Of a stretch of 64,000 nucleotides of DNA, positions 37,678 to 52,057 are shown in pieces. Source of the DNA: Luzula sylvatica (taxonomy: Eukaryota; Streptophyta; Magnoliopsida; Poales; Juncaceae); assembly GCA_946800325.1 (NCBI GenBank), contig OX326956.1, positions 8,721,167 through 8,785,166 on the forward strand, read 5' to 3'. The notes below the pieces were generated by a model. The model was not told the origin of the DNA and did not search any database. It saw nothing but the letters and a program-made list of their open reading frames with translations. Position 1 is the first letter of the stretch. The number at the start of each line of letters is the position of its first letter. The translations under genes were made by a program, and so were the position numbers.

Positions 37678-40600
37678 GATTTTAACGCTTTGAGGAGTTC
37701 AAATAACGTGTTTTTAGATCGTTTGTATCGTATCTTTTACTACGTAACTTTTCACCAAATTTCACAAACACTAAGGAAGTTTGTTTTTCGATTCAAAACA
37801 AGATTTTAACGCTTTGAGGAGTTCAAATAACGAGTTTTTAGATCATTCGTATCGTATCTTTTACTACGTAACTTTTCACCAAATTTCACAAACACTAAGG
37901 AAGTTTGTTTTTCGATTCAAAACAAGATTTTAACGCTTTGAGGAGTTCAAATAACGTGTTTTTAGATCATTTGTATCGTATCTTTTACAACGTAACTTTT
38001 CACCAAATTTCACAAACACTAAGAAAGTTTGTTTTTAGATTCATAACAATATTTTAACGCTTTGAGGAGTTCAAATAACATGTTTTTAGATCATTTGTAT
38101 CGTATCTTTTACTACATAACTTGTCACCAAATTTCACAAACACTAAGGAAGTTTGTTTTTCGATTCAAAACAAGATTTTAGCGCTTTGAGGAGTTCAAAT
38201 AACATGTTTTTAGATCATTTGTATCGTATCTTTTACTACATAACTTTTCACCAAATTTCACAAACACTAAGGAAGTTTGTTTTTCGATTCAAAACAAGAT
38301 TTTAACCCTTTGAGGAGTTCAAATAACATGTTTTTAGATCATTTGTATCGTATCTGTTACTACATAACTTTTCACCAAATTTCACAAACACAAAGGAAGT
38401 TTGTTTTTTCGATTCAAAACAAGATTTTAACGCTTTGAGGAGTTCAAATAACGTGTTTTTAGATCATTTGCATCGTATCTTTTACTACATAACTTTTCAC
38501 CAAATTTCACAAACACTAAGAAAGTTTGTTTTTAGATTCAAAACAAGATTTTAATGCTTTGAGGAGTTCAAATAACGTGTTTTTAGATCGTTTGTATCAT
38601 ATCTTTTACTACATAACTTTTCACCAAATTTCACAAACACTATGAAAGTTTGTTTTTAGATTCAAAACAAGATTTTAACGCTTTGAGGAGTTCAAATAAC
38701 ATGTTTTTAGAACATTCGTATCGTATCTTTTACTACGTAACTTTTCACCAAATGTCACAAACACTAAGGAAGTTTGTTTTTCGATTCAAAACAAGATTTT
38801 AACGCTTTGAGGAGTTCAAATAACGTGTTTTTAGATCATTTGTATTGTATCTTTTACTACGTAACTTTTCACCAAATTTCACAAACACTAAGAAAGTTTG
38901 TTTTTCGATTCAAAACAAGATTTTAACGCTGTGAGGAATTCAAATAACGTGTTTTTAGATCATTTGTATCGTATCTTTTACTACATAACTTTTCACCAAA
39001 TTTCACAAACACTAAGGAAGTTTGTTTTTCGATTCAAAACAAGATTTTAACGCTTTGAGGAGTTCAAATATCGTGTTTTTAGATCGTTTGTATCGTATCT
39101 TTTACTTCATAACTTTTCACCAAATTTCACAAACACTAAGGAAGTTTGATTTTAGATTCAAAACAAGATTTTAATGCTTTGAGGAGTTCAAATAACATGT
39201 TTTTAGATCATTCGTATCGTATCTTTTACTACATAACTTTTCACCAAATTTCACAAACACTAAGGAAGTTTGTTTTTCGATTCAAAACAAGATTTTAACG
39301 CTTTGAGGAGTTCAAATAACATGTTTTTAGATCATTCGTATCGTATCTTTTACTACATAACTTTTCACCAAATTTCACAAACACAAAGGAAGTTTGTTTT
39401 TTCGATTCAAAACAAGATTTTAACGCTTTGAGGAGTTCAAATAACGTGTTTTTAGATCATTTGCATCGTATCTTTTACTACATAACTTTTCACCAAATTT
39501 CACAAACACTAAGAAAGTTTGTTTTTAGATTCAAAACAAGATTTTAATGCTTTGAGGAGTTCAAATAACGTGTTTTTAGATCGTTTGTATCATATCTTTT
39601 ACTACATAACTTTTCACCAAATTTCACAAACACTAAGGAAGTTTGATTTTCGATTCAAAACAAGATTTTAACGCTTTGAGGAGTTCAAATAACGTGTTTT
39701 TAGATCGTTTGTATCGTATCTTTTACTTCATAACTTTTCACCAAATTTCACAAACACTAAGGAAGTTTGATTTTCGATTCAAAACAAGATTTTAACGCTT
39801 TGAGGAGTTCAAATAACGTGTTTTTAGATCATTTGTATCGTATCTTTTACTACATAACTTTTCACCAAATTTCACAAACACTAAGAAAGTTTGTTTTTAG
39901 ATTCAAAACAAGATTTTAACGCTTTGAGGAGTTCAAATAACATGTTTTTAGATCATTTGTATCGTATCTTTTACTACATAACTTTTCTCCAAATTTCACA
40001 AACACTAAGGAAGTTTGTTTTTCGATTCAAAACAAGATTTTAACCCTTTGAGGAGTTCAAATAACATGTTTTTAGATCATTTGTATCGTATCTTTTACTA
40101 CATAACTTTTCACCAAATTTCACAAACACTAAGGAAGTTTGTTTTTCGATTCAAAACAAGATTTTAACGCTTTGAGGAGTTCAAATAACATGTTTTTAGA
40201 TCATTTGTATCGTATCTTTTACTACATAACTTTTCACCAAATTTCACAAACACTAAGAAAGTTTGTATTTAGATTCAAAACAAGATTTTAACGCTTTGAG
40301 GAGTTCAAATAACATGTTTTTAGAACATTCGTATCGTATCTTTTACTACATAAGTTTTCACCAAATTTCACAAACACTAAGGAAGTTTGTTTTTCGATTC
40401 AAAACAAGATTTTAACGCTTGGAGGAGTTCAAATAACGTGTTTTTAGATCATTTGTATAGTATCTTTTACTACATAACTTTTCACCAAATTTCACAAACA
40501 CTAAGAAAGTTTGTTTTTAGATTCAAAACAAGATTTTAACGCTTTGAGGAGTTCAAATAACATGTTTTTAGATCATTTGTATCGTATCTTTTACTACATA

Positions 40601-41027
40601 ACTTTTCACCAAATTTCACAAACACTAAGGAAGTTTGTTTTTCGATTCAAAACAAGATTTTAACGCTTTGAGGAGTTCAAATAACATGTTTTTAGATCAT
40701 TTGTATCGTATCTTTTACTACATAACTTTTCACCAAATTTCACAAACACTAAGAAAGTTTGTATTTAGATTCAAAACAAGATTTTAACGCTTTGAGGAGT
40801 TCAAATAACATGTTTTTAGAACATTCGTATCGTATCTTTTACTACATAAGTTTTCACCAAATTTCACAAACACTAAGGAAGTTTGTTTTTCGATTCAAAA
40901 CAAGATTTTAACGCTTGGAGGAGTTCAAATAACGTGTTTTTAGATCATTTGTATAGTATCTTTTACTACATAACTTTTCACCAAATTTCACAAACACTAA
41001 GAAAGTTTGTTTTTAGATTCAAAACAA
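37678..41027. repeat. 27-monomer HOR, copy A (3,350 bp)
   Basis: The rare string GATTCATAACAATATTTT (38,038 onward) returns 3,350 bp later. So do TAACTTGTCACC (about 38,118), GATTTTAGCGC (about 38,174), the two CACAAAGG/T6 monomers (38,403 and 39,396), AAATGTCAC, AACGCTGTGAGGAATTC (about 38,930), TTACTTCATAAC (about 39,102), TTTTCTCCAAA (about 39,985) and the ATAAGTTTT cassette. 3,350 is 27 x 124 plus 2, the two extra bases being the two T6 runs. A four-monomer cassette is itself in tandem near the end (TTTGTATTTAG at 40,265 and 40,761, 496 bp apart). Confidence 0.93.
40144..41027. repeat. Nested four-monomer cassette in tandem (496 bp period)
   Basis: The cassette order is: a monomer ending TTTGTATTTAG, a GAACATTCG monomer with ATAAGTTTTCACC, a monomer with AACGCTTGGAGG and TATAGTATC, then a standard AACATG monomer. 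TTTGTATTTAG falls at 40,265 and 40,761; CTTGGAGG at about 40,419 and 40,915. The same pair occurs in copy B of the 27-monomer HOR (about 43,494-44,360). Relatives are at 45.1, 45.8 and 46.3 kb and, through the 30-monomer duplication, at 48.8, 49.6 and 50.1 kb. Confidence 0.88.
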
Positions 41028-44000
41028 GATTTTAACGCTTTGAGGAGTTCAAATAACGTGTTTTTAGATCGTTTGTATCGTATCTTTTACTACGTAACTT
41101 TTCACCAAATTTCACAAACACTAAGGAAGTTTGTTTTTCGATTCAAAACAAGATTTTAACGCTTTGAGGAGTTCAAATAACGAGTTTTTAGATCATTCGT
41201 ATCGTATCTTTTACTACGTAACTTTTCACCAAATTTCACAAACACTAAGGAAGTTTGTTTTTCGATTCAAAACAAGATTTTAACGCTTTGAGGAGTTCAA
41301 ATAACGTGTTTTTAGATCATTTGTATCGTATCTTTTACAACGTAACTTTTCACCAAATTTCACAAACACTAAGAAAGTTTGTTTTTAGATTCATAACAAT
41401 ATTTTAACGCTTTGAGGAGTTCAAATAACATGTTTTTAGATCATTTGTATCGTATCTTTTACTACATAACTTGTCACCAAATTTCACAAACACTAAGGAA
41501 GTTTGTTTTTCGATTCAAAACAAGATTTTAGCGCTTTGAGGAGTTCAAATAACATGTTTTTAGATCATTTGTATCGTATCTTTTACTACATAACTTTTCA
41601 CCAAATTTCACAAACACTAAGGAAGTTTGTTTTTCGATTCAAAACAAGATTTTAACCCTTTGAGGAGTTCAAATAACATGTTTTTAGATCATTTGTATCG
41701 TATCTGTTACTACATAACTTTTCACCAAATTTCACAAACACAAAGGAAGTTTGTTTTTTCGATTCAAAACAAGATTTTAACGCTTTGAGGAGTTCAAATA
41801 ACGTGTTTTTAGATCATTTGCATCGTATCTTTTACTACATAACTTTTCACCAAATTTCACAAACACTAAGAAAGTTTGTTTTTAGATTCAAAACAAGATT
41901 TTAATGCTTTGAGGAGTTCAAATAACGTGTTTTTAGATCGTTTGTATCATATCTTTTACTACATAACTTTTCACCAAATTTCACAAACACTATGAAAGTT
42001 TGTTTTTAGATTCAAAACAAGATTTTAACGCTTTGAGGAGTTCAAATAACATGTTTTTAGAACATTCGTATCGTATCTTTTACTACGTAACTTTTCACCA
42101 AATGTCACAAACACTAAGGAAGTTTGTTTTTCGATTCAAAACAAGATTTTAACGCTTTGAGGAGTTCAAATAACGTGTTTTTAGATCATTTGTATTGTAT
42201 CTTTTACTACGTAACTTTTCACCAAATTTCACAAACACTAAGAAAGTTTGTTTTTCGATTCAAAACAAGATTTTAACGCTGTGAGGAATTCAAATAACGT
42301 GTTTTTAGATCATTTGTATCGTATCTTTTACTACATAACTTTTCACCAAATTTCACAAACACTAAGGAAGTTTGTTTTTCGATTCAAAACAAGATTTTAA
42401 CGCTTTGAGGAGTTCAAATAACGTGTTTTTAGATCGTTTGTATCGTATCTTTTACTTCATAACTTTTCACCAAATTTCACAAACACTAAGGAAGTTTGAT
42501 TTTAGATTCAAAACAAGATTTTAATGCTTTGAGGAGTTCAAATAACATGTTTTTAGATCATTCGTATCGTATCTTTTACTACATAACTTTTCACCAAATT
42601 TCACAAACACTAAGGAAGTTTGTTTTTCGATTCAAAACAAGATTTTAACGCTTTGAGGAGTTCAAATAACATGTTTTTAGATCATTCGTATCGTATCTTT
42701 TACTACATAACTTTTCACCAAATTTCACAAACACAAAGGAAGTTTGTTTTTTCGATTCAAAACAAGATTTTAACGCTTTGAGGAGTTCAAATAACGTGTT
42801 TTTAGATCATTTGCATCGTATCTTTTACTAAATAACTTTTCACCAAATTTCACAAACACTAAGAAAGTTTGTTTTTAGATTCAAAACAAGATTTTAATGC
42901 TTTGAGGAGTTCAAATAACGTGTTTTTAGATCGTTTGTATCATATCTTTTACTACATAACTTTTCACCAAATTTCACAAACACTAAGGAAGTTTGATTTT
43001 CGATTCAAAACAAGATTTTAACGCTTTGAGGAGTTCAAATAACGTGTTTTTAGATCGTTTGTATCGTATCTTTTACTTCATAACTTTTCACCAAATTTCA
43101 CAAACACTAAGGAAGTTTGATTTTCGATTCAAAACAAGATTTTAACGCTTTGAGGAGTTCAAATAACGTGTTTTTAGATCATTTGTATCGTATCTTTTAC
43201 TACATAACTTTTCACCAAATTTCACAAACACTAAGAAAGTTTGTTTTTAGATTCAAAACAAGATTTTAACGCTTTGAGGAGTTCAAATAACATGTTTTTA
43301 GATCATTTGTATCGTATCTTTTACTACATAACTTTTCTCCAAATTTCACAAACACTAAGGAAGTTTGTTTTTCGATTCAAAACAAGATTTTAACCCTTTG
43401 AGGAGTTCAAATAACATGTTTTTAGATCATTTGTATCGTATCTTTTACTACATAACTTTTCACCAAATTTCACAAACACTAAGGAAGTTTGTTTTTCGAT
43501 TCAAAACAAGATTTTAACGCTTTGAGGAGTTCAAATAACATGTTTTTAGATCATTTGTATCGTATCTTTTACTACATAACTTTTCACCAAATTTCACAAA
43601 CACTAAGAAAGTTTGTATTTAGATTCAAAACAAGATTTTAACGCTTTGAGGAGTTCAAATAACATGTTTTTAGAACATTCGTATCGTATCTTTTACTACA
43701 TAAGTTTTCACCAAATTTCACAAACACTAAGGAAGTTTGTTTTTCGATTCAAAACAAGATTTTAACGCTTGGAGGAGTTCAAATAACGTGTTTTTAGATC
43801 ATTTGTATAGTATCTTTTACTACATAACTTTTCACCAAATTTCACAAACACTAAGAAAGTTTGTTTTTAGATTCAAAACAAGATTTTAACGCTTTGAGGA
43901 GTTCAAATAACATGTTTTTAGATCATTTGTATCGTATCTTTTACTACATAACTTTTCACCAAATTTCACAAACACTAAGGAAGTTTGTTTTTCGATTCAA

Positions 44001-44360
44001 AACAAGATTTTAACGCTTTGAGGAGTTCAAATAACATGTTTTTAGATCATTTGTATCGTATCTTTTACTACATAACTTTTCACCAAATTTCACAAACACT
44101 AAGAAAGTTTGTATTTAGATTCAAAACAAGATTTTAACGCTTTGAGGAGTTCAAATAACATGTTTTTAGAACATTCGTATCGTATCTTTTACTACATAAG
44201 TTTTCACCAAATTTCACAAACACTAAGGAAGTTTGTTTTTCGATTCAAAACAAGATTTTAACGCTTGGAGGAGTTCAAATAACGTGTTTTTAGATCATTT
44301 GTATAGTATCTTTTACTACATAACTTTTCACCAAATTTCACAAACACTAAGAAAGTTTGT
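41028..44360. repeat. 27-monomer HOR, copy B
   Basis: It follows copy A base for base as far as I can read, apart from AAATAACGTG here against AAATATCGTG at 39,071 (the difference at 42,421) and ACTAAATAAC here (about 42,830) against ACTACATAAC in copy A. The match ends at about 44,361, where GTTTTTTCG replaces GTTTTTAG. The nested four-monomer cassette tandem is also copied (TTTGTATTTAG at about 43,615 and 44,111), so that cassette duplicated before the 3,350 bp unit did. The near-identity makes this one of the youngest duplications in the window. Confidence 0.93.
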
Positions 44361-44627
44361 TTTTTCGATTCAAAACAAGATTTTAACGCTTTGAGGAGTT
44401 CAAATAACATGTTTTTTAGAACATTCGTATCGTATCTTTTACTACGTAACGTTTCACCAAATTTCACAAACACTAAGGAAGTTTGTTTTTCGATTCAAAA
44501 CAAGATTTTAACGCTTTGAGGAGTTCAAATAACGTGTTTTTAGATCATTTGTATCGTATCTTTTACTACATAACTTTTCACCAAATTTCACAAACACTAA
44601 GGAAGTTTGTTTTTCGATTCAAAACAA
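44361..44627. repeat. Linker monomers with extra T bases
   Basis: About two monomers. One carries T6 before CG (about 44,360), an expanded T-run in CATGTTTTTTAGAAC (about 44,412) and ACGTAACGTTTCACC (about 44,443). Its relatives without the second extra T lie at about 46,583-46,740 and 50,298-50,455. A minus-strand open frame of 71 codons (44,258-44,473) arises because these two extra T bases shift the stop-codon phase; it is repeat sequence and not a gene. Confidence 0.85.
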
Positions 44628-47600
44628 GATTTTAACACTTTGAGGAGTTCAAATAACATGTTTTTAGATCATTTCTATCGTATCTTTTACTACATAACTT
44701 TTCACCAAATTTCACAAACACTAAGGAAGTTTGTTTTTCGATTCAAAACAAGATTTTAACGCTTTGAGGAGTTCAAATAACGTGTTTTTAGATCGTTTGT
44801 ATCGTATCTTTTACAACATAACTTTTCACCAAATTTCACAAACACTAAGAAAGTTTGTTTTTAGATTCAAAACAAGATTTTAACGCTTTTTCAAATAACA
44901 TGTTTTTAGATCATTTGTATCGTATCTTTTACTACATAACTTTTCACCAAATTTCACAAACACTAAGGAAGTTTGTTTTTCGATTCAAAACAAGATTTTA
45001 ACGCTTTGAGGAGTTCAAATAACATGTTTTTAGATCATTTGTATCGTATCTTTTACTACATAACTTTTCACCAAATTTCACAAACACTAAGAAAGTTTGT
45101 ATTTAGATTCAAAACAAGATTTTAACGCTTTGAGGAGTTCAAATAACATGTTTTTAGAACATTCGTATCGTATCTTTTACTACATAAGTTTTCACCAAAT
45201 TTCACAAACACTAAGGAAGTTTGATTTTCGATTCAAAACAAGATTTTAACGCTTGGAGGAGTTCAAATAACGTGTTTTTAGATCATTTGTATAGTATCTT
45301 TTACTACATAACTTTTCACCAAATTTCACAAACACTAAGAAAGTTTGTTTTTAGATTCAAAACAAGATTTTAACGCTTTGAGGAGTTCAAATAACATGTT
45401 TTTAGATCATTTGTATCGTATCTTTTCTACACAACTTTTCACCAAATTTCACAAACACTAAGGAAGTTTGTTTTTTCGATTCAAAACAAGATTTTAACGC
45501 TTTGAGGAGTTCAAATAACGTGTTTTTAGATCATTTGCATCGTATCTTTTACTACATAACTTTTCACCAAATTTCACAAACACTAAGAAAGTTTGTTTTT
45601 AGATTCAAAACAAGATTTTAATGCTTTGAGGAGTTCAAATAACGTGTTTTTAGATCGTTTGTATCATATCTTTTACTACATAACTTTTCACCAAATTTCA
45701 CAAACACTAAGGAAGTTTGTTTTTCGATTCAAAACAAGATTTTAACGCTTTGAGGAGTTCAAATAACATGTTTTTAGATCATTTGTATCGTATCTTTTAC
45801 TACATAACTTTTCACCAAATTTCACAAACACTAAGAAAGTTTGTATTTAGATTCAAAACAAGATTTTAACGCTTTGAGGAGTTCAAATAACATGTTTTTA
45901 GAACATTCGTATCGTATCTTTTACTACATAAGTTTTCACCAAATTTCACAAACACTAAGGAAGTTTGTTTTTCGATTCAAAACAAGATTTTAACGCTTGG
46001 AGGAGATCAAATAACGTGTTTTTAGATCATTTGTATAGTATCTTTTACTACATAACTTTTCACCAAATTTCACAAACACTAAGAAAGTTTGTTTTTAGAT
46101 TCAAAACAAGATTTTAACGCTTTGAGGAGTTCAAATAACATGTTTTTAGATCATTTGTATCGTATCTTTTACTACATAACTTTTCACCAAATTTCACAAA
46201 CACTAAGGAAGTTTGTTTTTCGATTCAAAACAATATTTTAACGCTTTGAGGAGTTCAAATAACATGTTTTTAGATCATTTGTATCGTATCTTTTACTACA
46301 TAACTTTTCACCAAATTTCACAAACACTAAGAAAGTTTGTATTTAGATTCAAAACAAGATTTTAACGCTTTGAGGAGTTCAAATAACATGTTTTTAGAAC
46401 ATTCGTATCGTATCTTTTACTACATAAGTTTTCACCAAATTTCACAAACACTAAGGAAGTTTGTTTTTCGATTCAAAACAAGATTTTAACGCTTGGAGGA
46501 GTTCAAATAACGTGTTTTTAGATCATTTGTATAGTATCTTTTACTACATAACTTTTCACCAAATTTCACAAACACTAAGAAAGTTTGTTTTTTCGATTCA
46601 AAACAAGATTTTAACGCTTTGAGGAGTTCAAATAACATGTTTTTAGAACATTCGTATCGTATCTTTTACTACGTAACGTTTCACCAAATTTCACAAACAC
46701 TAAGGAAGTTTGTTTTTCGATTCAAAACAAAATTTTAACGCTTTGAGGAGTTCAAATAACGTGTTTTTAGATCATTTGTATCGTATCTTTTACTACATAA
46801 CTTTTCACCAAATTTCACAAACACTAAGGAAGTTTGTTTTTCGATTCAAAACAAGATTTTAACCCTTTAAGGAGTTCAAATAACATGTTTTTAGATCATT
46901 TGTATCGTATCCGTTACTACATAACTTTTCACCAAATTTCACAAACACTAAGGAAGTTTGTTTTTCGATTCAAAACAAGATTTTAACGCTTTGAGGAGTT
47001 CAAATAACGTGTTTTTAGATCGTTTGTATCGTATCTTTTACTACATAACTTTTCACCAAATTTCACAAACACTAAGAAAGTTTGTTTTTAGATTCAAAAC
47101 AAGATTTTAACGCTTTGAGGAGTTCAAATAACATGTTTTTAGATCATTTGTATCGTATCTTTTACTACATAACTTTTCACCAAATTTCACAAACACTAAG
47201 GAAGTTTGTTTTTCGATTCAAAACAAGATTTTAACGCTTTGAGGAGTTCAAATAACATGTTTTTAGATCATTTGTATCGTATCTTTTACTACATAACTTT
47301 TCACCAAATTTCACAAACACTAAGAAAGTTTGTTTTTAGATTCAAAACAAGATTTTAACGCTTTGAGGAGTTCAAATAACATGTTTTTAGATCATTTGTA
47401 TCGTATCTTTTACTACATATCTTTTCACCAAATTTCACAAACACTAAGGAAGTTTGTTTTTCGATTCAAAACAAGATTTTAACGCTTTGAGGAGTTCAAA
47501 TAACATGTTTTTAGATCATTTGTATCGTATCTTTTACTACATAACTTTTCACCAAATTTCACAAACACTAAGGAAGTTTGTTTTTCGATTCAAAACAAGA

Positions 47601-48342
47601 TTTTAACCCTTTGAGGAGTTCAAATAACATGTTTTTAGATCATTTGTATCGTATCTGTTATTACATAACTTTTCACCAAATTTCACAAACACTAAGGAAG
47701 TTTGTTTTTCGATTCAAAACAAGATTCTAACGCTTTGAGGAGTTCAAATAACGTGTTTTTAGATCGTTTGTATCGTATCTTTTACTACATAACTTTTCAC
47801 CAAATTTCACAAACACTAAGAAAGTTTGTTTTTAGATTCAAAACAAGATTTTAACGCTTTGAGGAGTTCAAATAACATGTTTTTAGATCATTTGTATCGT
47901 ATCTTTTACTACATAACTTTTCACCAAATTTCACAAACCCTAAGGAAGTTTGTTTTTCGATTCAAAACAAGATTTTAACGCTTTGAGGAGTTCAAATAAC
48001 ATGTTTTTAGATCATTTGTATCGTATCTTTTACTACATAACTTTTCACCAAATTTCACAAACACTAAGAAAGTTTGTTTTTAGATTCAAAACAAGATTTT
48101 AACGCTTTGAGGAGTTCAAATAACATGTTTTTAGAACATTCGTATCGTATCTTTTACTACATAACTTTTCACCAAATTTCACAAACACTAAGGAAGTTTG
48201 TTTTTCGATTCAAAACAAGATTTTAACCCTTTGAGGAGTTCAAATAACATGTTTTTAGATCATTTGTATCGTATCTGTTACTACATAACTTTTCACCAAA
48301 TTTCACAAACACTAAGGAAGTTTGTTTTTCGATTCAAAACAA
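44628..48342. repeat. 30-monomer HOR, copy A (3,715 bp)
   Basis: Markers that return exactly 3,715 bp later: TTTAACACTTTGAGG with TTTCTATCG (44,631 / 48,346), the 6 bp deleted monomer AACGCTTTTTCAAAT (44,882 / 48,597), TTTTCTACACAAC (about 45,424 / 49,139), GGAGGAGATCAAAT (about 45,998 / 49,713), AACAATATTTT (about 46,231 / 49,946), AACAAAATTTT (about 46,728 / 50,443), AACCCTTTAAGG with TATCCGTTAC (46,863 / 50,578), CATATCTTTTC (47,416 / 51,131), TGTTATTACATAAC and GATTCTAACG (about 47,725 / 51,440). The length equals 30 x 124 minus 5, explained by one 6 bp deletion, one 1 bp deletion and two 1 bp insertions. Confidence 0.93.
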
Positions 48343-51300
48343 GATTTTAACACTTTGAGGAGTTCAAATAACATGTTTTTAGATCATTTCTATCGTATCT
48401 TTTACTACATAACTTTTCACCAAATTTCACAAACACTAAGGAAGTTTGTTTTTCGATTCAAAACAAGATTTTAACGCTTTGAGGAGTTCAAATAACGTGT
48501 TTTTAGATCGTTTGTATCGTATCTTTTACAACATAACTTTTCACCAAATTTCACAAACACTAAGAAAGTTTGTTTTTAGATTCAAAACAAGATTTTAACG
48601 CTTTTTCAAATAACATGTTTTTAGATCATTTGTATCGTATCTTTTACTACATAACTTTTCACCAAATTTCACAAACACTAAGGAAGTTTGTTTTTCGATT
48701 CAAAACAAGATTTTAACGCTTTGAGGAGTTCAAATAACATGTTTTTAGATCATTTGTATCGTATCTTTTACTACATAACTTTTCACCAAATTTCACAAAC
48801 ACTAAGAAAGTTTGTATTTAGATTCAAAACAAGATTTTAACGCTTTGAGGAGTTCAAATAACATGTTTTTAGAACATTCGTATCGTATCTTTTACTACAT
48901 AAGTTTTCACCAAATTTCACAAACACTAAGGAAGTTTGATTTTCGATTCAAAACAAGATTTTAACGCTTGGAGGAGTTCAAATAACGTGTTTTTAGATCA
49001 TTTGTATAGTATCTTTTACTACATAACTTTTCACCAAATTTCACAAACACTAAGAAAGTTTGTTTTTAGATTCAAAACAAGATTTTAACGCTTTGAGGAG
49101 TTCAAATAACATGTTTTTAGATCATTTGTATCGTATCTTTTCTACACAACTTTTCACCAAATTTCACAAACACTAAGGAAGTTTGTTTTTTCGATTCAAA
49201 ACAAGATTTTAACGCTTTGAGGAGTTCAAATAACGTGTTTTTAGATCATTTGCATCGTATCTTTTACTACATAACTTTTCACCAAATTTCACAAACACTA
49301 AGAAAGTTTGTTTTTAGATTCAAAACAAGATTTTAATGCTTTGAGGAGTTCAAATAACGTGTTTTTAGATCGTTTGTATCATATCTTTTACTACATAACT
49401 TTTCACCAAATTTCACAAACACTAAGGAAGTTTGTTTTTCGATTCAAAACAAGATTTTAACGCTTTGAGGAGTTCAAATAACATGTTTTTAGATCATTTG
49501 TATCGTATCTTTTACTACATAACTTTTCACCAAATTTCACAAACACTAAGAAAGTTTGTATTTAGATTCAAAACAAGATTTTAACGCTTTGAGGAGTTCA
49601 AATAACATGTTTTTAGAACATTCGTATCGTATCTTTTACTACATAAGTTTTCACCAAATTTCACAAACACTAAGGAAGTTTGTTTTTCGATTCAAAACAA
49701 GATTTTAACGCTTGGAGGAGATCAAATAACGTGTTTTTAGATCATTTGTATAGTATCTTTTACTACATAACTTTTCACCAAATTTCACAAACACTAAGAA
49801 AGTTTGTTTTTAGATTCAAAACAAGATTTTAACGCTTTGAGGAGTTCAAATAACATGTTTTTAGATCATTTGTATCGTATCTTTTACTACATAACTTTTC
49901 ACCAAATTTCACAAACACTAAGGAAGTTTGTTTTTCGATTCAAAACAATATTTTAACGCTTTGAGGAGTTCAAATAACATGTTTTTAGATCATTTGTATC
50001 GTATCTTTTACTACATAACTTTTCACCAAATTTCACAAACACTAAGAAAGTTTGTATTTAGATTCAAAACAAGATTTTAACGCTTTGAGGAGTTCAAATA
50101 ACATGTTTTTAGAACATTCGTATCGTATCTTTTACTACATAAGTTTTCACCAAATTTCACAAACACTAAGGAAGTTTGTTTTTCGATTCAAAACAAGATT
50201 TTAACGCTTGGAGGAGTTCAAATAACGTGTTTTTAGATCATTTGTATAGTATCTTTTACTACATAACTTTTCACCAAATTTCACAAACACTAAGAAAGTT
50301 TGTTTTTTCGATTCAAAACAAGATTTTAACGCTTTGAGGAGTTCAAATAACATGTTTTTAGAACATTCGTATCGTATCTTTTACTACGTAACGTTTCACC
50401 AAATTTCACAAACACTAAGGAAGTTTGTTTTTCGATTCAAAACAAAATTTTAACGCTTTGAGGAGTTCAAATAACGTGTTTTTAGATCATTTGTATCGTA
50501 TCTTTTACTACATAACTTTTCACCAAATTTCACAAACACTAAGGAAGTTTGTTTTTCGATTCAAAACAAGATTTTAACCCTTTAAGGAGTTCAAATAACA
50601 TGTTTTTAGATCATTTGTATCGTATCCGTTACTACATAACTTTTCACCAAATTTCACAAACACTAAGGAAGTTTGTTTTTCGATTCAAAACAAGATTTTA
50701 ACGCTTTGAGGAGTTCAAATAACGTGTTTTTAGATCGTTTGTATCGTATCTTTTACTACATAACTTTTCACCAAATTTCACAAACACTAAGAAAGTTTGT
50801 TTTTAGATTCAAAACAAGATTTTAACGCTTTGAGGAGTTCAAATAACATGTTTTTAGATCATTTGTATCGTATCTTTTACTACATAACTTTTCACCAAAT
50901 TTCACAAACACTAAGGAAGTTTGTTTTTCGATTCAAAACAAGATTTTAACGCTTTGAGGAGTTCAAATAACATGTTTTTAGATCATTTGTATCGTATCTT
51001 TTACTACATAACTTTTCACCAAATTTCACAAACACTAAGAAAGTTTGTTTTTAGATTCAAAACAAGATTTTAACGCTTTGAGGAGTTCAAATAACATGTT
51101 TTTAGATCATTTGTATCGTATCTTTTACTACATATCTTTTCACCAAATTTCACAAACACTAAGGAAGTTTGTTTTTCGATTCAAAACAAGATTTTAACGC
51201 TTTGAGGAGTTCAAATAACATGTTTTTAGATCATTTGTATCGTATCTTTTACTACATAACTTTTCACCAAATTTCACAAACACTAAGGAAGTTTGTTTTT

Positions 51301-52057
51301 CGATTCAAAACAAGATTTTAACCCTTTGAGGAGTTCAAATAACATGTTTTTAGATCATTTGTATCGTATCTGTTATTACATAACTTTTCACCAAATTTCA
51401 CAAACACTAAGGAAGTTTGTTTTTCGATTCAAAACAAGATTCTAACGCTTTGAGGAGTTCAAATAACGTGTTTTTAGATCGTTTGTATCGTATCTTTTAC
51501 TACATAACTTTTCACCAAATTTCACAAACACTAAGAAAGTTTGTTTTTAGATTCAAAACAAGATTTTAACGCTTTGAGGAGTTCAAATAACATGTTTTTA
51601 GATCATTTGTATCGTATCTTTTACTACATAACTTTTCACCAAATTTCACAAACCCTAAGGAAGTTTGTTTTTCGATTCAAAACAAGATTTTAACGCTTTG
51701 AGGAGTTCAAATAACATGTTTTTAGATCATTTGTATCGTATCTTTTACTACATAACTTTTCACCAAATTTCACAAACACTAAGAAAGTTTGTTTTTAGAT
51801 TCAAAACAAGATTTTAACGCTTTGAGGAGTTCAAATAACATGTTTTTAGAACATTCGTATCGTATCTTTTACTACATAACTTTTCACCAAATTTCACAAA
51901 CACTAAGGAAGTTTGTTTTTCGATTCAAAACAAGATTTTAACCCTTTGAGGAGTTCAAATAACATGTTTTTAGATCATTTGTATCGTATCTGTTACTACA
52001 TAACTTTTCACCAAATTTCACAAACACTAAGGAAGTTTGTTTTTCGATTCAAAACAA
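48343..52057. repeat. 30-monomer HOR, copy B (3,715 bp)
   Basis: Every marker listed for copy A recurs here at +3,715 bp, and I saw no clear difference between the copies on reading. The match stops at 52,058, where AACGCTGTGAGG takes the place of AACACTTTGAGG. The final 1.27 kb (50,790-52,057) is also the start of the next, 25-monomer unit, so two duplication systems overlap here. Confidence 0.92.

Noticed and set aside
44258..44473. 71-codon open frame on the minus strand
   Set aside because: Two one-base T insertions (about 44,360 and 44,412) shift the stop phase. It is satellite sequence with no domain or ribosome-entry context.
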